64,000 bases of DNA from Thiopseudomonas denitrificans (GTDB lineage Bacteria > Pseudomonadota > Gammaproteobacteria > Pseudomonadales > Pseudomonadaceae). Under the pieces are notes generated by a model. That model had not been told where the DNA came from. It worked only from the letters and a program-made list of their open reading frames with translations, and did not search any database. Shown in pieces: positions 55,248-64,000 of this stretch (its first letter is position 1; each line of letters opens with the position of its first letter). The stretch lies in the NCBI RefSeq assembly GCF_002866065.1, contig NZ_LNJZ01000007.1, forward strand, positions 40,388 through 104,387, given 5' to 3'. A program made the position numbers and the translations under genes.

Positions 55248-55910
55248 ATGCACACAGCAGAGCAGCTGGCGCACATGCGCCGCAACTATGTTCGCGACGG
55301 CCTGCTTGAAGGCAACAGCCCCGCCAACCCGATGCAGCTGTTCGGGCAGTGGCTGGAGCATGCGGTGCAAACGGAAAAACCGCCCAGCGAAGCCAATGCG
55401 ATGCTGCTGTCCACAGCGGATGCAAGTGGCCAGCCCCATGCGCGAATCATGCTGCTCAAGGGTATGGACGAGCGGGGCTTTGTTTTTTTCAGTAACTACC
55501 AAAGCGCCAAGGGACTGCAAATGGAGGACAATCCATTGGCAGCCCTGACATTTTTCTGGCCGGTACTGGAACGCCAGGTGCGTATCGAAGGCCGGGTGGA
55601 GCGGGTAAGCGCGGATGAATCAGACGCCTATTATGCCGTGCGGCCACTGGGCAGCCGACTGGGCGCCTGGGCATCACCGCAGAGCCAGCCGATCGGCGGC
55701 CGTGAGCAGCTCGCAGAGCGCCTGGCTGCAGTCAACCAGCGCTTTGCCGACAATGACAATCCTGCACGCCCGCCACACTGGGGCGGTTACCGGGTGCTGC
55801 CGCAACGCATCGAATTCTGGCAGGGCCGCCCGGACCGCCTGCATGATCGGCTGGATTACCGGCTCCAGCCAGACAGCGGGGACTGGAGCATGACCCGCCT
55901 GGCACCCTGA
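55248..55910 (+). CDS. pdxH: Pyridoxamine 5'-phosphate oxidase
   Basis: 220 residues of the FMN-binding split barrel. The flavin-binding region reads [27 protein letters not shown], and [16 protein letters not shown] and [27 protein letters not shown] are the PdxH signatures. It oxidises pyridoxamine and pyridoxine phosphates to pyridoxal phosphate. It likely shares a transcript with the preceding lipoprotein gene. Confidence 0.96.
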   Translation: MHTAEQLAHMRRNYVRDGLLEGNSPANPMQLFGQWLEHAVQTEKPPSEANAMLLSTADASGQPHARIMLLKGMDERGFVFFSNYQSAKGLQMEDNPLAALTFFWPVLERQVRIEGRVERVSADESDAYYAVRPLGSRLGAWASPQSQPIGGREQLAERLAAVNQRFADNDNPARPPHWGGYRVLPQRIEFWQGRPDRLHDRLDYRLQPDSGDWSMTRLAP

Positions 55911-55922
55911 TACCTGATCCGA

Positions 55923-56168
55923 CTACTTCTGGCTGTAAGCGCCTGCAGCTGCCCGCAGCCAGTCCGGCAGATCTTTTTTGGCAATCTTCAGCCTTTCCGC
56001 CTCGAGCAGTTTGTCCAACATGTATTGACGCATGTCCGGGTCAGCCGTTGCCATCGACAATGCCAGGTCGCGATTGACCCAGCGCTTGATACGCACATAC
56101 AACCACCAGTGAAAATAAAAACCGGATACGCTCACCACGACAATGATGGCGATGCTCATGAAATCCAT
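55923..56168 (-). CDS. Small membrane protein of unknown function
   Basis: 81 residues. One membrane segment (about 4-22: SIAIIVVVSVSGFYFHWWLY) is followed by a basic stretch RIKRWVNRD and a helical tail ending DLPDWLRAAAGAYSQK. Similar short proteins occur in pseudomonads; no function is known. ATG at 56168 follows AAAGGA; the frame continues upstream to 56291 but without a ribosome site. Divergent from the glycine-zipper lipoprotein gene, with 70 bases between the starts. Confidence 0.75.
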   Translation of the reverse strand: MDFMSIAIIVVVSVSGFYFHWWLYVRIKRWVNRDLALSMATADPDMRQYMLDKLLEAERLKIAKKDLPDWLRAAAGAYSQK

Positions 56169-56204
56169 TACACATCCTTTACATTTTGCTTGCACGAAGG
56201 CGTG

Positions 56205-56210
56205 TATAAT
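56205..56210 (+). promoter_or_regulatory. candidate -10 box for the glycine-zipper lipoprotein gene
   Basis: TATAAT lies 28 bases before the start codon. A -35 hexamer at 16-18 bases is poor (AT-rich acattt region). Confidence 0.5.
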
Positions 56211-56238
56211 AGTTTCAAATCCACTCAAGGAGAACATC

Positions 56239-56700
56239 ATGCGTAAAGTCATAGTATTTGCTGCCGCGCTGAGCGCTGTCAGCCTGGTCACCGGCTGTGC
56301 CTCGAGCCTGACTGGCGACAGCTACTCTAGAAGTGATGCGCGCCAGGTGCAAACTGTGCGCATGGGTACCATTGAATCCCTGCGTCCGGTACGCATTGAA
56401 GGCACCAAAACGCCTATCGGGGCCGGGGCCGGAGCTGCTGTCGGCGGCATTGCCGGCAGCACCATTGGCGGCGGTCGCGGCAGCGCGGTTGCCGCAGTGA
56501 TCGGTGCCGTGGCAGGCGGCCTGGCCGGAGCCGCTGCAGAAGAGGGCATCACCCGTACCCAGGGCGTTGAAATCACCGTACGCGAAGACAATGGCGCACT
56601 GCGCGCCTATGTGCAGGCCGTCAACCCGAATGAAATCTTCCGGGTCGGCGAGCGTGTCCGCATCACCACCGTCAACGGTACCTCCCGCGTATCACACTGA
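56239..56700 (+). CDS. Glycine-zipper outer membrane lipoprotein (SlyB-like)
   Basis: 153 residues. Lipobox LVTGC puts the acylated cysteine at 20. A glycine-zipper segment (about 57-98: GAGAGAAVGG, STIGGGRGSAVAAVIGAVAGG) is followed by a beta-rich tail with GVEITVREDNG, as in SlyB/PagP-type 2TM glycine-zipper lipoproteins. These sit in the outer membrane and support envelope integrity; SlyB itself is PhoP-regulated in enterics, while regulation here is unknown. ATG at 56239 follows AAGGAG. Confidence 0.85.
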   Translation: MRKVIVFAAALSAVSLVTGCASSLTGDSYSRSDARQVQTVRMGTIESLRPVRIEGTKTPIGAGAGAAVGGIAGSTIGGGRGSAVAAVIGAVAGGLAGAAAEEGITRTQGVEITVREDNGALRAYVQAVNPNEIFRVGERVRITTVNGTSRVSH

Positions 56701-56704
56701 CACA

Positions 56705-56728
56705 CAGGGGCGGCTGATGCCGCCCCTG
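56705..56728. terminator. terminator-like hairpin after the glycine-zipper lipoprotein gene
   Basis: A 10-bp perfect stem (caggggcggc with gccgcccctg) and TGAT loop lie four bases after the stop. No T-run follows, so intrinsic termination would be weak. In the remaining bases before the Mrp operon there is also a 7-bp hairpin (tgcccgg/ccgggca, 56821-56838) and a direct repeat tgtataac (56876 and 56901). Confidence 0.5.
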
Positions 56729-56938
56729 CCATATCAAAGCCCTCATCCTGCCTGGTGCAACAAGCACGCGGGCTGTGCGACACACCCGCTTTCCCACATC
56801 AACCCCCCTCTTGCTTGATCTGCCCGGCCAGCCGGGCATGTCTATTGGTCGTACTGACTTCCTTACCTTGCTTACTGTATAACTTGATGCAGTTCTTGAT
56901 GTATAACAAGAAAAACCAACAGGAATCCGGGGTCCAAG

Positions 56939-59728
56939 ATGACAGTATTGCTGGCCTTGCCTTTTCTATGCGCCTTTCTGGTGCTGCTGTTTGCCCGTAG
57001 CGGACGCAACACGTTGGCCTGTCTGACAGCGCTTGCGCCGGTAGCCGGGCTGCTGTTGCTGGCCACCTTCCTGCCGGCAGTGCTGGCCCACGAGGTGATC
57101 AGCCTGCAGCAAGCCTGGCTGCCCACACTTGGGCTGAATTTCAGCCTGCATCTGGATGGTCTGAGCTTCCTGTTTGCCCTGCTGATTCTGGGCGTCGGCT
57201 TGCTGGTGATCGTCTACGCCCGCTACTACCTGGGCGAGCACGAAGACCTGCCGCGCTTCTTTGCCAGCCTGCTGCTGTTCATGGGGGCCATGCTGGGCCT
57301 GGTCCTGGCCGGCAACCTGCTGCTGATGCTGATGTTCTGGGAACTGACCAGCCTGGCGTCATTTCTGCTGATCGGCTACTGGCGTCATCGTGACGAAGCG
57401 CGTACCGGCGCTCGCATGGCGCTGGCCGTCACCGGCGGCGGCGGGCTGGCCTTGCTCGCCGGCATCATCCTGATCGGTCAGGTGGTGGGCAGCTACGAGC
57501 TGACTGACGTACTGGCGGCTGGTGACCAGTTGCGTGCACATGCCCTTTACCCGGTGATGCTGGTGCTGGTGTTGCTAGGTGTATTCACCAAGTCGGCACA
57601 GTTCCCGTTTCATTTCTGGTTGCCCCACGCCATGGCCGCACCTACTCCGGTGTCGGCCTACCTGCACTCGGCAACCATGGTCAAGGCCGGCGTTTTTCTG
57701 CTGGCCCGGCTGTATCCGGCGCTGTCCGGCACCGACTGGTGGTTCTATCTGGTGACCTTTGCCGGCCTGGCAACCCTGCTGGTCGGTGCCATTACCGCAG
57801 TGTTCCAGCATGATCTGAAAGGGCTGCTGGCCTATTCCACTGTCAGCCATCTGGGGCTGATCACCATGCTGTTCGGGCTCGGCTCGGACCTGGCTCCAGT
57901 GGCAGCGATTTTCCATATCATCAACCATGCCACCTTCAAGGCGTCACTGTTCATGGCCGCCGGTATCATCGACCACGAAACCGGCAGCCGAGACATGCGG
58001 CGCATCAACGGGCTGTGGAAGTACATGCCGCACACGGCGGTGCTGGCGATGGTGGCGTCCTCGGCGATGGCCGGCGTGCCGCTGCTCAATGGTTTCCTGA
58101 GCAAGGAAATGTTCTTTGCCGAAACCCTGCACCAGCAGTTGCTGGGCAGCTTCAGCGCCCTGATTCCGGGGCTGGCGACACTGGCGGCGGTATTTTCCGT
58201 AGCCTATTCGCTGCGCTTCATCCATGACGTATTCTTCAATGGAGAGCCGGTCAATCTGCCCAAATTTCCGCCGCACGAGCCGCCGCGCTCAATGAAAATT
58301 CCGGTCGAGATTCTGGTTTTTCTTTGCGTACTGGTGGGTACTTTTCCGGCCTTTAGCGTTTCCGGTCTGCTGGCCAGTGCAGCACAGGCCAGCCTTGGCC
58401 ATGCACTGCCCGAGTACAGCCTGGGGATCTGGCACGGTTTCAACCTGCCGCTGCTGATGAGCGTCATCGCACTGCTGGGCGGTATCGCGCTATACAGCCT
58501 GCGCCGCCCCCTGTACCGCTGGTATGACGGCCTGCCGGACCTCAATGCACTGGAAACCTTTGGTCAAACCCTGAAACACGCCTATACCCGTACCTCCCGG
58601 GCCATGGCGGTGGTGCAGGCGGTATCCCTGCAGCGTTACCTTGCCGTGATGCTGCTGGCCCTGGTACTGGTGGTCGGCTGGACGCTGTGGCCGATGACAT
58701 CGCTGGGAGGGCCGGTTGCCCTGACGCCGGTTGACCCGCTGACACTGATCGGGCTGCTGGCCATGGCACTGGTTGCCTTGCTGACAGTGCTGTTCCATCG
58801 TGAACGTTTGCGGGCACTGGTCACGCTCGGGCTGGTCGGCCTGATTGTTTCCATGCTGTTCGCCCGTTTCTCCGCACCGGACCTGGCGCTGACCCAGCTG
58901 GTAGTCGAAGTGGTCACCATCCTGCTGATGCTGCTGGTACTGAATTTCATGCCGGCCACAACCCCGCAAGAGAGCAGCAGCCTGCGCCGCCTGCGCGACC
59001 TTTGTGTGGCTGCCGCCGGCGGCGGCCTGTTTGCAGTACTCAGCTATGCGGTCCTGACCCGGCCCTACGACAACAGCATCGCCCGTTACTACCTGGACAA
59101 TAGCGTCCCGGGCGGTGGTGGTACCAACGTGGTCAACGTGGTCCTGGTGGATTTCCGTGGTTTTGACACGCTCGGTGAAATCAGCGTCCTGGCGATTACC
59201 GCCATCGCCATTCTGGCACTGCTGGGCGGCACCAAACTGCCCAGACCACGCACCGACCGCCAGGGCCGCCTGTGGACTGCGGCGCGTGAGTACATGATGT
59301 TGCGGTTGCTGGCACGGCTTCTTTTGCCGCTGGCATTGCTGGTGTCGGTGTTCATTTTCCTGCGTGGCCATAACGAGCCGGGCGGCGGCTTCATTGCCGG
59401 GCTGGTCACCTCGGTGGCGCTGGTATTGCTGCACGTCAGCTCCGGCCAGCAGTGGGTGGAGCAACGGCTGAAACTCGATTATCGCAAGCTGGCCGCCAGC
59501 GGCATCCTGGTTGCCGGTCTGACCGGTCTGGCCAGCCTGTTGTTTGGCTATCCCCTGTTGACCTCGGCTCACGGTCATGTCGCGATACCGCTGCTGGGCG
59601 AGCTGGAGCTGGCTTCAGCCATGCTGTTTGACCTGGGCGTCTACTTTGCCGTTGTTGGCGGTACCCTGCTGATTCTTGGCCAGCTGGGGCACCTGGGGTA
59701 TAGCGCACACCTGCCGGAGGATAAATAA
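56939..59728 (+). CDS. Mrp/Mnh cation:proton antiporter subunit A with B-like C terminus
   Basis: 929 residues. The first about 500 residues form an NADH dehydrogenase-like antiporter module with [34 protein letters not shown] and [16 protein letters not shown], including the conserved lysines and glutamates. Later segments (about 600-750) form the MrpA-specific domain, and the last about 150 residues ([36 protein letters not shown]) match subunit B. This fused A-B form is found in six-gene (group 2) Mrp operons such as PhaAB of Sinorhizobium. The complex exports Na+ or K+ in exchange for protons. Overlaps subunit C by one base. Confidence 0.93.
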   Translation: MTVLLALPFLCAFLVLLFARSGRNTLACLTALAPVAGLLLLATFLPAVLAHEVISLQQAWLPTLGLNFSLHLDGLSFLFALLILGVGLLVIVYARYYLGEHEDLPRFFASLLLFMGAMLGLVLAGNLLLMLMFWELTSLASFLLIGYWRHRDEARTGARMALAVTGGGGLALLAGIILIGQVVGSYELTDVLAAGDQLRAHALYPVMLVLVLLGVFTKSAQFPFHFWLPHAMAAPTPVSAYLHSATMVKAGVFLLARLYPALSGTDWWFYLVTFAGLATLLVGAITAVFQHDLKGLLAYSTVSHLGLITMLFGLGSDLAPVAAIFHIINHATFKASLFMAAGIIDHETGSRDMRRINGLWKYMPHTAVLAMVASSAMAGVPLLNGFLSKEMFFAETLHQQLLGSFSALIPGLATLAAVFSVAYSLRFIHDVFFNGEPVNLPKFPPHEPPRSMKIPVEILVFLCVLVGTFPAFSVSGLLASAAQASLGHALPEYSLGIWHGFNLPLLMSVIALLGGIALYSLRRPLYRWYDGLPDLNALETFGQTLKHAYTRTSRAMAVVQAVSLQRYLAVMLLALVLVVGWTLWPMTSLGGPVALTPVDPLTLIGLLAMALVALLTVLFHRERLRALVTLGLVGLIVSMLFARFSAPDLALTQLVVEVVTILLMLLVLNFMPATTPQESSSLRRLRDLCVAAAGGGLFAVLSYAVLTRPYDNSIARYYLDNSVPGGGGTNVVNVVLVDFRGFDTLGEISVLAITAIAILALLGGTKLPRPRTDRQGRLWTAAREYMMLRLLARLLLPLALLVSVFIFLRGHNEPGGGFIAGLVTSVALVLLHVSSGQQWVEQRLKLDYRKLAASGILVAGLTGLASLLFGYPLLTSAHGHVAIPLLGELELASAMLFDLGVYFAVVGGTLLILGQLGHLGYSAHLPEDK

Positions 59729-60069
59729 TGGAGCTCTGGCTTTCCTGTGCCATCGGCTTTCTGGTGTTTTGCGGCATCTACCTGCTTCTGCGGGCGCGGA
59801 CCTTTCCCGTTGCCCTTGGCCTGACGCTGCTGTCCTATGCCATCAACCTGTTCCTGTTCTCCATGGGCCGGCTGCACACCGGCATGCCGGCGGTGATCGG
59901 CAGCGCCGCCGACTACACCGACCCGGTGCCGCAAGCACTGGTGCTGACCGCCATCGTGATCGGCTTTGCCATGACCGCCTTCGTGCTGGTGCTGGCCTTG
60001 CGTGCCCATGTGCTGCTGGGCAGTGACCATGTCGATGGCCACGAGAAAAAAACGGAGGAGGGCGCATGA
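59728..60069 (+). CDS. Mrp/Mnh antiporter subunit C
   Basis: 113 residues and three membrane segments, homologous to NuoK: SYAINLFLFSMGRLHTGMPA and DPVPQALVLTAIVIGFAMTAF are conserved. It carries a small charged tail. The start shares one base with the subunit A stop, and its end overlaps subunit D by four bases. Confidence 0.93.
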   Translation: MELWLSCAIGFLVFCGIYLLLRARTFPVALGLTLLSYAINLFLFSMGRLHTGMPAVIGSAADYTDPVPQALVLTAIVIGFAMTAFVLVLALRAHVLLGSDHVDGHEKKTEEGA

Positions 60070-61562
60070 ACCACTGGATCATGATTCCGGTCATTCTGCC
60101 CCTGCTGCTGGGTGCGGTGCTGGCCTGGCTCAGTGACGAGCGGGCCACCCTGCAACGCCGGCTGAGCCTGGCCGGCAGTCTGGCATTGTTGGCTGTGAGC
60201 CTGTTGCTGATGCAGACGGCCAACCAGGAACAGGTACAAATCTACAGTCTGGGCAACTGGTCGGCACCATTTGGTATCGTGCTGGTGCTGGACCGGCTCA
60301 GCGCCCTGATGGTTCTGACCACCGCAGTGCTGGCCGCACTGGTCAACGGCTATGCCTGCGCCGGTGACGACAAGCGCGGACGCTACTTTCATGCGCTGTT
60401 CCAGTTCCAGATTGCCGGCATTTGCGGCGCCTTCCTGACCGGCGACCTGTTCAACCTGTTCGTGTTTTTCGAGATCCTGCTGATTGCCTCCTATGCGCTG
60501 TTGCTGCATGGCGGCGGCAGCCAGCGGCTACGCTCGGCGGTGCATTATGTGGTGCTCAACCTGGTCGGCTCGACGCTGTTCCTGCTCGGCGCCGGACTGG
60601 TCTACGGCATCAGCGGCACCCTGAACATGGCCGATATCGCCCGTTTTGTGCAGCAGGCGGAAGGCGACAGCCTGTACCTGATGCATGCTGCCGGCTGGAT
60701 CCTGATACTGGTATTCGGGCTGAAGGCGGCCCTGCTGCCCCTGCATTTCTGGCTGCCCCGGGCTTACGCCAGCGCCACTGCACCGGTGGCGGCGCTGTTT
60801 GCCGTAATGACCAAGGTGGGGCTCTATGCCATTTTGCGCTTTGTCACCCTGATCTATGCTGCCGAAGCCGATGCAGCCAGCGCCTTCGACCTTGACCTGC
60901 TGTTTGCCATTGCCTTGCTGACACTGCTGCTGGGAGCGCTGGGGGCCTTTGCCGCCGACACCCTGCACAGCATGCTGGCCTGGCTGGTGCTGGTATCGGT
61001 CGGCACACTGCTGGCCGGCATCAGCCTGGCCAGCGAGCAGTCGATTGCCGCCAGCCTGTACTACCTGTTGCACAGTACCTGGGGCATCGCCGGCATGTTC
61101 CTGCTCGCCGACCTGATTGCCCGCCAGCGCGGCAAGCTGGCCGCCCGACTGCGTACCGGACCACCTCTGCTGACCCCCGCACGGCTCGGGGCACTATTCT
61201 TTGTTGGTGCGATTGCCACCGCCGGTTTGCCGCCGTTTTCGGGTTTCATCGGCAAGCTGTCACTGCTGCAGTCGGCCAGCGGCCCGTATGCAGCCTGGCT
61301 GTGGCCGGCGTTGTTGCTGGCCGGTTTTGTGGTGATCGTGGCGCTGAGCCGTGCCGGCAGTCAGTTGTTCTGGCAGCAGGGCAGTCCGCTGCCGGAGCCG
61401 GTCGAGCCGCTGCAGCCGGTGCGCTTTGCCACTGCCTTGCTGCTGACCGGCAGCGCAGTGCTGTTGCTGGTGGCTGCCGGCCCGGTGCTGGATTATTGCC
61501 TGACAACGGCGCAGCAACTGCTGCAACCGGAGCTTTATCTGAAACAGCTGGAAGGAGGCTAG
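60066..61562 (+). CDS. Mrp/Mnh antiporter subunit D
   Basis: 498 residues and about 14 membrane segments, homologous to NuoM/NuoN. The proton-channel motifs include LFNLFVFFEILLIASYALLLHGG, LKAALLPLHFWLPRAYASATAPVAALFAVMTKVGLYA and LYYLLHSTWGIAGMFLLADLIAR. It supplies one proton path of the antiporter. Followed by subunit E after three bases. Confidence 0.94.
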   Translation: MNHWIMIPVILPLLLGAVLAWLSDERATLQRRLSLAGSLALLAVSLLLMQTANQEQVQIYSLGNWSAPFGIVLVLDRLSALMVLTTAVLAALVNGYACAGDDKRGRYFHALFQFQIAGICGAFLTGDLFNLFVFFEILLIASYALLLHGGGSQRLRSAVHYVVLNLVGSTLFLLGAGLVYGISGTLNMADIARFVQQAEGDSLYLMHAAGWILILVFGLKAALLPLHFWLPRAYASATAPVAALFAVMTKVGLYAILRFVTLIYAAEADAASAFDLDLLFAIALLTLLLGALGAFAADTLHSMLAWLVLVSVGTLLAGISLASEQSIAASLYYLLHSTWGIAGMFLLADLIARQRGKLAARLRTGPPLLTPARLGALFFVGAIATAGLPPFSGFIGKLSLLQSASGPYAAWLWPALLLAGFVVIVALSRAGSQLFWQQGSPLPEPVEPLQPVRFATALLLTGSAVLLLVAAGPVLDYCLTTAQQLLQPELYLKQLEGG

Positions 61563-61565
61563 GCC

Positions 61566-62063
61566 ATGGCAAAAAAAGTCTGGTTGCCGCACCCCCTGCT
61601 CAGCCTGGTACTGCTGGCTGGCTGGCTGTTGCTGGTGGATGATTTCACATTGGTCGGACACTGGGTGTTTGCGGCCGTACTGGCCCTGTGCATTCCGCAC
61701 CTGATCGGGCACTGGTGGCCACCGCTGCCACGGATTGCCGACTGGCAGGCACTGGCCGTATTTGTCGGTCGCAGCCTGACCGACATCATCATGGGCAACC
61801 TGCAGGTGGCCCGGATGGCGCTGGGTTCGCAGACGGGGCTGCAACCGGTGTTTGTCCGCTTCGAAACCCGGCTGGACAACGACCTGGCCATTTTCATGCT
61901 GATGAGCGCGATTTCGCTGGCACCGGGCTCGGTCTCTACCCGTTTTGACGAAGAGACACGTGAAGTGGAAGTGCACGCACTGCACTGTACCGACGAGGCC
62001 GAACTGGTGGCCGAGATCCGCCAGCGTTACGAACAGCTCCTGCAGAGGGTATTTGCATGTTGA
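61566..62063 (+). CDS. Mrp/Mnh antiporter subunit E
   Basis: 165 residues. Two or three membrane segments at the start are followed by a cytoplasmic domain with RFETRLDNDLAIFMLMSAISLAPGSVS and EVEVHALHC, conserved in MrpE. AGGAGG lies seven bases before the ATG. It overlaps subunit F by seven bases. Confidence 0.92.
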   Translation: MAKKVWLPHPLLSLVLLAGWLLLVDDFTLVGHWVFAAVLALCIPHLIGHWWPPLPRIADWQALAVFVGRSLTDIIMGNLQVARMALGSQTGLQPVFVRFETRLDNDLAIFMLMSAISLAPGSVSTRFDEETREVEVHALHCTDEAELVAEIRQRYEQLLQRVFAC

Positions 62064-62326
62064 ACATCGTCATCTGGATCAGCATGGCCATGATCGGTAT
62101 GGCCTTCTGCCTCAACCTGGTGCGGCTGATCCGTGGCCCGTCGATTGCCGACCGGGTACTGGCACTGGATACGTTGTATATCAACGGACTGGCGATTCTG
62201 GTGATCTTCGGCATTGCCATCGACAGCAGGGTGTTTTTTGAAGCCGCCTTGCTGATCGCACTGTTCGGCTTCTTCAGTACGGTCGTGATCAGCAAGTACC
62301 TGCTTCGCGGCGATGTCATCGAGTAG
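62057..62326 (+). CDS. Mrp/Mnh antiporter subunit F
   Basis: 89 residues and three membrane segments. LVRLIRGPSIADRVLALDTL is the MrpF signature. Its ATG lies within the end of subunit E. Confidence 0.92.
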   Translation: MLNIVIWISMAMIGMAFCLNLVRLIRGPSIADRVLALDTLYINGLAILVIFGIAIDSRVFFEAALLIALFGFFSTVVISKYLLRGDVIE

Positions 62327-62334
62327 GAGGCTGT

Positions 62335-62649
62335 ATGTCGTTCGGATTGCAACTGGTGGTGGCGTTCTTTCTGCTGACCGGCAGTTTTTTCGCCCTGATG
62401 GGTTCCATCGGATTGTGGCGCTTCGGTGACTTCTACATGCGCCTGCACGGCCCGGCCAAGGCCACCACGCTGGGAGTGGGCGGCGTACTGATCGCCTCCA
62501 TGCTGTACTTCACTTTTACCACCGGCAGCCTGCGTCTGCACGAACTGCTGGTCACCCTGTTTCTGATCATCAGCGCGCCGGTTTCTGCCTATATGCTGTC
62601 ACTCGCGGCAAAGAAGGAAGCCAGCCGCGAGCGCGGCCAGCGCCATTGA
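62335..62649 (+). CDS. Mrp/Mnh antiporter subunit G
   Basis: 104 residues and three membrane segments. GLWRFGDFYMRLHGPAKATTLGVG is the MrpG signature. AGGAGG precedes the ATG by about seven bases. It closes the six-gene antiporter operon; the MFS gene at 62697 converges on it. Confidence 0.93.
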   Translation: MSFGLQLVVAFFLLTGSFFALMGSIGLWRFGDFYMRLHGPAKATTLGVGGVLIASMLYFTFTTGSLRLHELLVTLFLIISAPVSAYMLSLAAKKEASRERGQRH

Positions 62650-62696
62650 CATGAGCATCTGCTGATGGACGGATACTGAGTGCGCGCGTTGCAGCA

Positions 62697-63914
62697 TCAG
62701 GGCTCGCTTCTGCGCATATCCGGCAGCATGAAAGCCACCAGTCCGAGCAGTGGCAGCAGGGCGCACAGGCGATATACCGTTTCTATGCTGTAAAAGTCGG
62801 CCAGCGCACCAATCGCTGCGGCACCAATCCCGGCGATGCCGAAAGACAAACCGAAGAACAATCCGGAGATCGCCCCGGTCTTGCCCGGCACCAGCTCCTG
62901 CCCGTAGACCACAATGGCGGGAAATGCCGAGGCGATGATGAAGCCGACAATGAATACCAGCACCAGCGTCAGCGGCAGACTGACAAAGGGCAGGGCAAGG
63001 CTGAACGGTGCCGCGCCCAGAATCGAGCCGAGAATCACCTTTTTGCGTCCGAAGCGGTCACCCAGCGGGCCGCCGGCAATGGTGCCCAGTGCCGAGCCGA
63101 ACATGAAGATGAACAGGCTGTACTGGGCCTGTTGAATGCCCAGGCCAAAATTGTCGATCAGGTAAAAGGTGAAGTAGCTGTTCAGGCTGGCCAGATAGAC
63201 AAACTTGGAAAACATCAGGATCAACAACAACGTCAGTGCCAGACGCACCTTGCCGTTGGCCGGCAGCTCTCCGCCCGGTTTGAGGGCACGACGGCCGCGA
63301 ACTCCGTTAATGTTGGCTGCATGCCAGCGGCTGATACCGGTCAGGACAATCACGCCGACCAAAGCCAACAAGGCCACCCAGGCCACACTGGGCTGGCCAA
63401 AGGGCACGATAAAGGCCGCGGCCAGCAAGGGGCCGACCGCCGACCCCATGGTGCCGCCAACCTGAAAGATCGACTGGGCCAGGCCATGCTTGCCGGCAGA
63501 GGCCATGCGGGCGATACGCGAGGATTCCGGATGAAACACCGCCGAACCGACCCCGATCAGTGCCGCCGCCAGCAGAATCAGCGGATAGCTGTCCGCCCGG
63601 GACAGCAGAATCAGCCCGCCCACGGTAAAGCCCATGCCGGCCGGCAACAGCCAGGGCATGGGGTGTTTGTCGGTGTACAGACCAATTAACGGTTGCAGCA
63701 GCGAAGCGGAACACTGGAAGGCCACGGTGATCAGGCCGATCTGGACGAAGCTCAGGCTGTAGCTGCCCTGCAACAGCGGATACAGGGCCAGCAGTACCGA
63801 TTGCATCATGTCGTTGATCAGGTGAGTGCTGCTGATGGCAAGCAGAATGCCAAAGGAAACGCCAAGACCGGCGCCGGGTAATGCAGGGCTGCTGGATGTG
63901 TTCACGACTGTCAC
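62697..63914 (-). CDS. MFS exporter, fosmidomycin-resistance (Fsr) type
   Basis: 405 residues and 12 membrane segments. The N-terminal SSTHLINDMMQSVLLALYPLL, GVGSAVFHPESSRIARMAS and GPLGDRFGRKK motifs are typical of the Fsr-type major facilitator family. Substrate not assignable from sequence; Fsr itself exports fosmidomycin. The likely start is GTG at 63914, with another in-frame GTG at 63905; neither has a strong ribosome site. The promoter would lie in the last 80 bases of the window, where none is clear. Confidence 0.82.
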   Translation of the reverse strand: MTVVNTSSSPALPGAGLGVSFGILLAISSTHLINDMMQSVLLALYPLLQGSYSLSFVQIGLITVAFQCSASLLQPLIGLYTDKHPMPWLLPAGMGFTVGGLILLSRADSYPLILLAAALIGVGSAVFHPESSRIARMASAGKHGLAQSIFQVGGTMGSAVGPLLAAAFIVPFGQPSVAWVALLALVGVIVLTGISRWHAANINGVRGRRALKPGGELPANGKVRLALTLLLILMFSKFVYLASLNSYFTFYLIDNFGLGIQQAQYSLFIFMFGSALGTIAGGPLGDRFGRKKVILGSILGAAPFSLALPFVSLPLTLVLVFIVGFIIASAFPAIVVYGQELVPGKTGAISGLFFGLSFGIAGIGAAAIGALADFYSIETVYRLCALLPLLGLVAFMLPDMRRSEP

Positions 63915-64000
63915 TGCCAGAAAGTTGATCGACAGGCCATGCTACCCCCAAACGTGAACTGGCGCACGTTTCTTCTTCCTGTGCATCCCGGCCCTTCAGG

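Overview
The window is a stretch of mostly core chromosome from a GC-rich gammaproteobacterium of the Pseudomonadaceae (Pseudomonas or a close relative such as Halopseudomonas; this placement is inferred from synteny and recognisable proteins). The runs yciK-mupP-ubiG-mtaD/mtnA-gyrA-serC-pheA-hisC-tyrA::aroA-cmk-rpsA, fabA-fabB, tusD-tusC-tusB-tusE and moxR-DUF58-tgpA, together with the lineage-typical regulators CbrA/CbrB and AmrZ, all point that way. No rRNA, tRNA, CRISPR array, prophage or transposase gene was seen.

Layout. 1-5.8 kb (minus strand): a TAXI-type TRAP solute-binding protein cut by the window edge, then the CbrA/CbrB two-component system with the small upstream membrane ORF cbrX, which is easily missed. 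5.9-9.6 kb (minus): yciK, mupP, ubiG and the methylthioadenosine deaminase mtaD. 9.7-22.4 kb (plus): mtnA, an inserted HigB/HigA-like toxin-antitoxin pair, then gyrA, serC, pheA, hisC, the fused tyrA-aroA, cmk and rpsA, an aromatic amino acid, serine and histidine synthesis block ending in a strong terminator. 22.5-31 kb: a glutaredoxin-like gene, a 590-bp tandem repeat array, a phosphopantetheinyl transferase, cysB, an SCP2 protein, sohB, an AcuI-like reductase, fabA-fabB and an AEC transporter. 31-35.6 kb (minus): a complete TAXI TRAP transporter operon (binding lipoprotein, DUF1850, fused permease) and a DNR-type Crp/Fnr regulator. 35.8-44.9 kb (plus): gpsA, DUF4389, sixA, a hydrolase, a DUF4892 protein, an AI-2E family permease, a small lipoprotein and moxR-DUF58-tgpA. 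45-53.8 kb: an RND efflux operon (adaptor, pump, DUF2892, TolC-like), then tusDCBE for tRNA 2-thiolation and a TrpD2/YbiB protein. 53.9-64 kb: amrZ, an OmpA-like lipoprotein plus pdxH, a glycine-zipper lipoprotein, the six-gene Mrp/Mnh antiporter operon (subunit A carrying a B-like tail) and an Fsr-like MFS exporter.

The most interesting structure lies outside the genes. At least four intergenic sites carry GTAG-type REP palindromes whose stems vary by compensatory changes (gtccgaat/attcggac, gtccggat/atccggac, gtgcgaat/attcgcac). They occur as inverted pairs (REPIN-like), as a longer composite element in inverse orientation near 23.4 and 31.1 kb, and as a 143-bp tandem array. Other points worth checking are an arginine at GyrA position 83, the absence of any CrcZ-like signal downstream of cbrB, and a folded 108-bp palindromic element between cbrB and the partial TAXI gene. 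I found no clearly new multi-gene system; the repeat family is the best candidate for something undescribed in this lineage.
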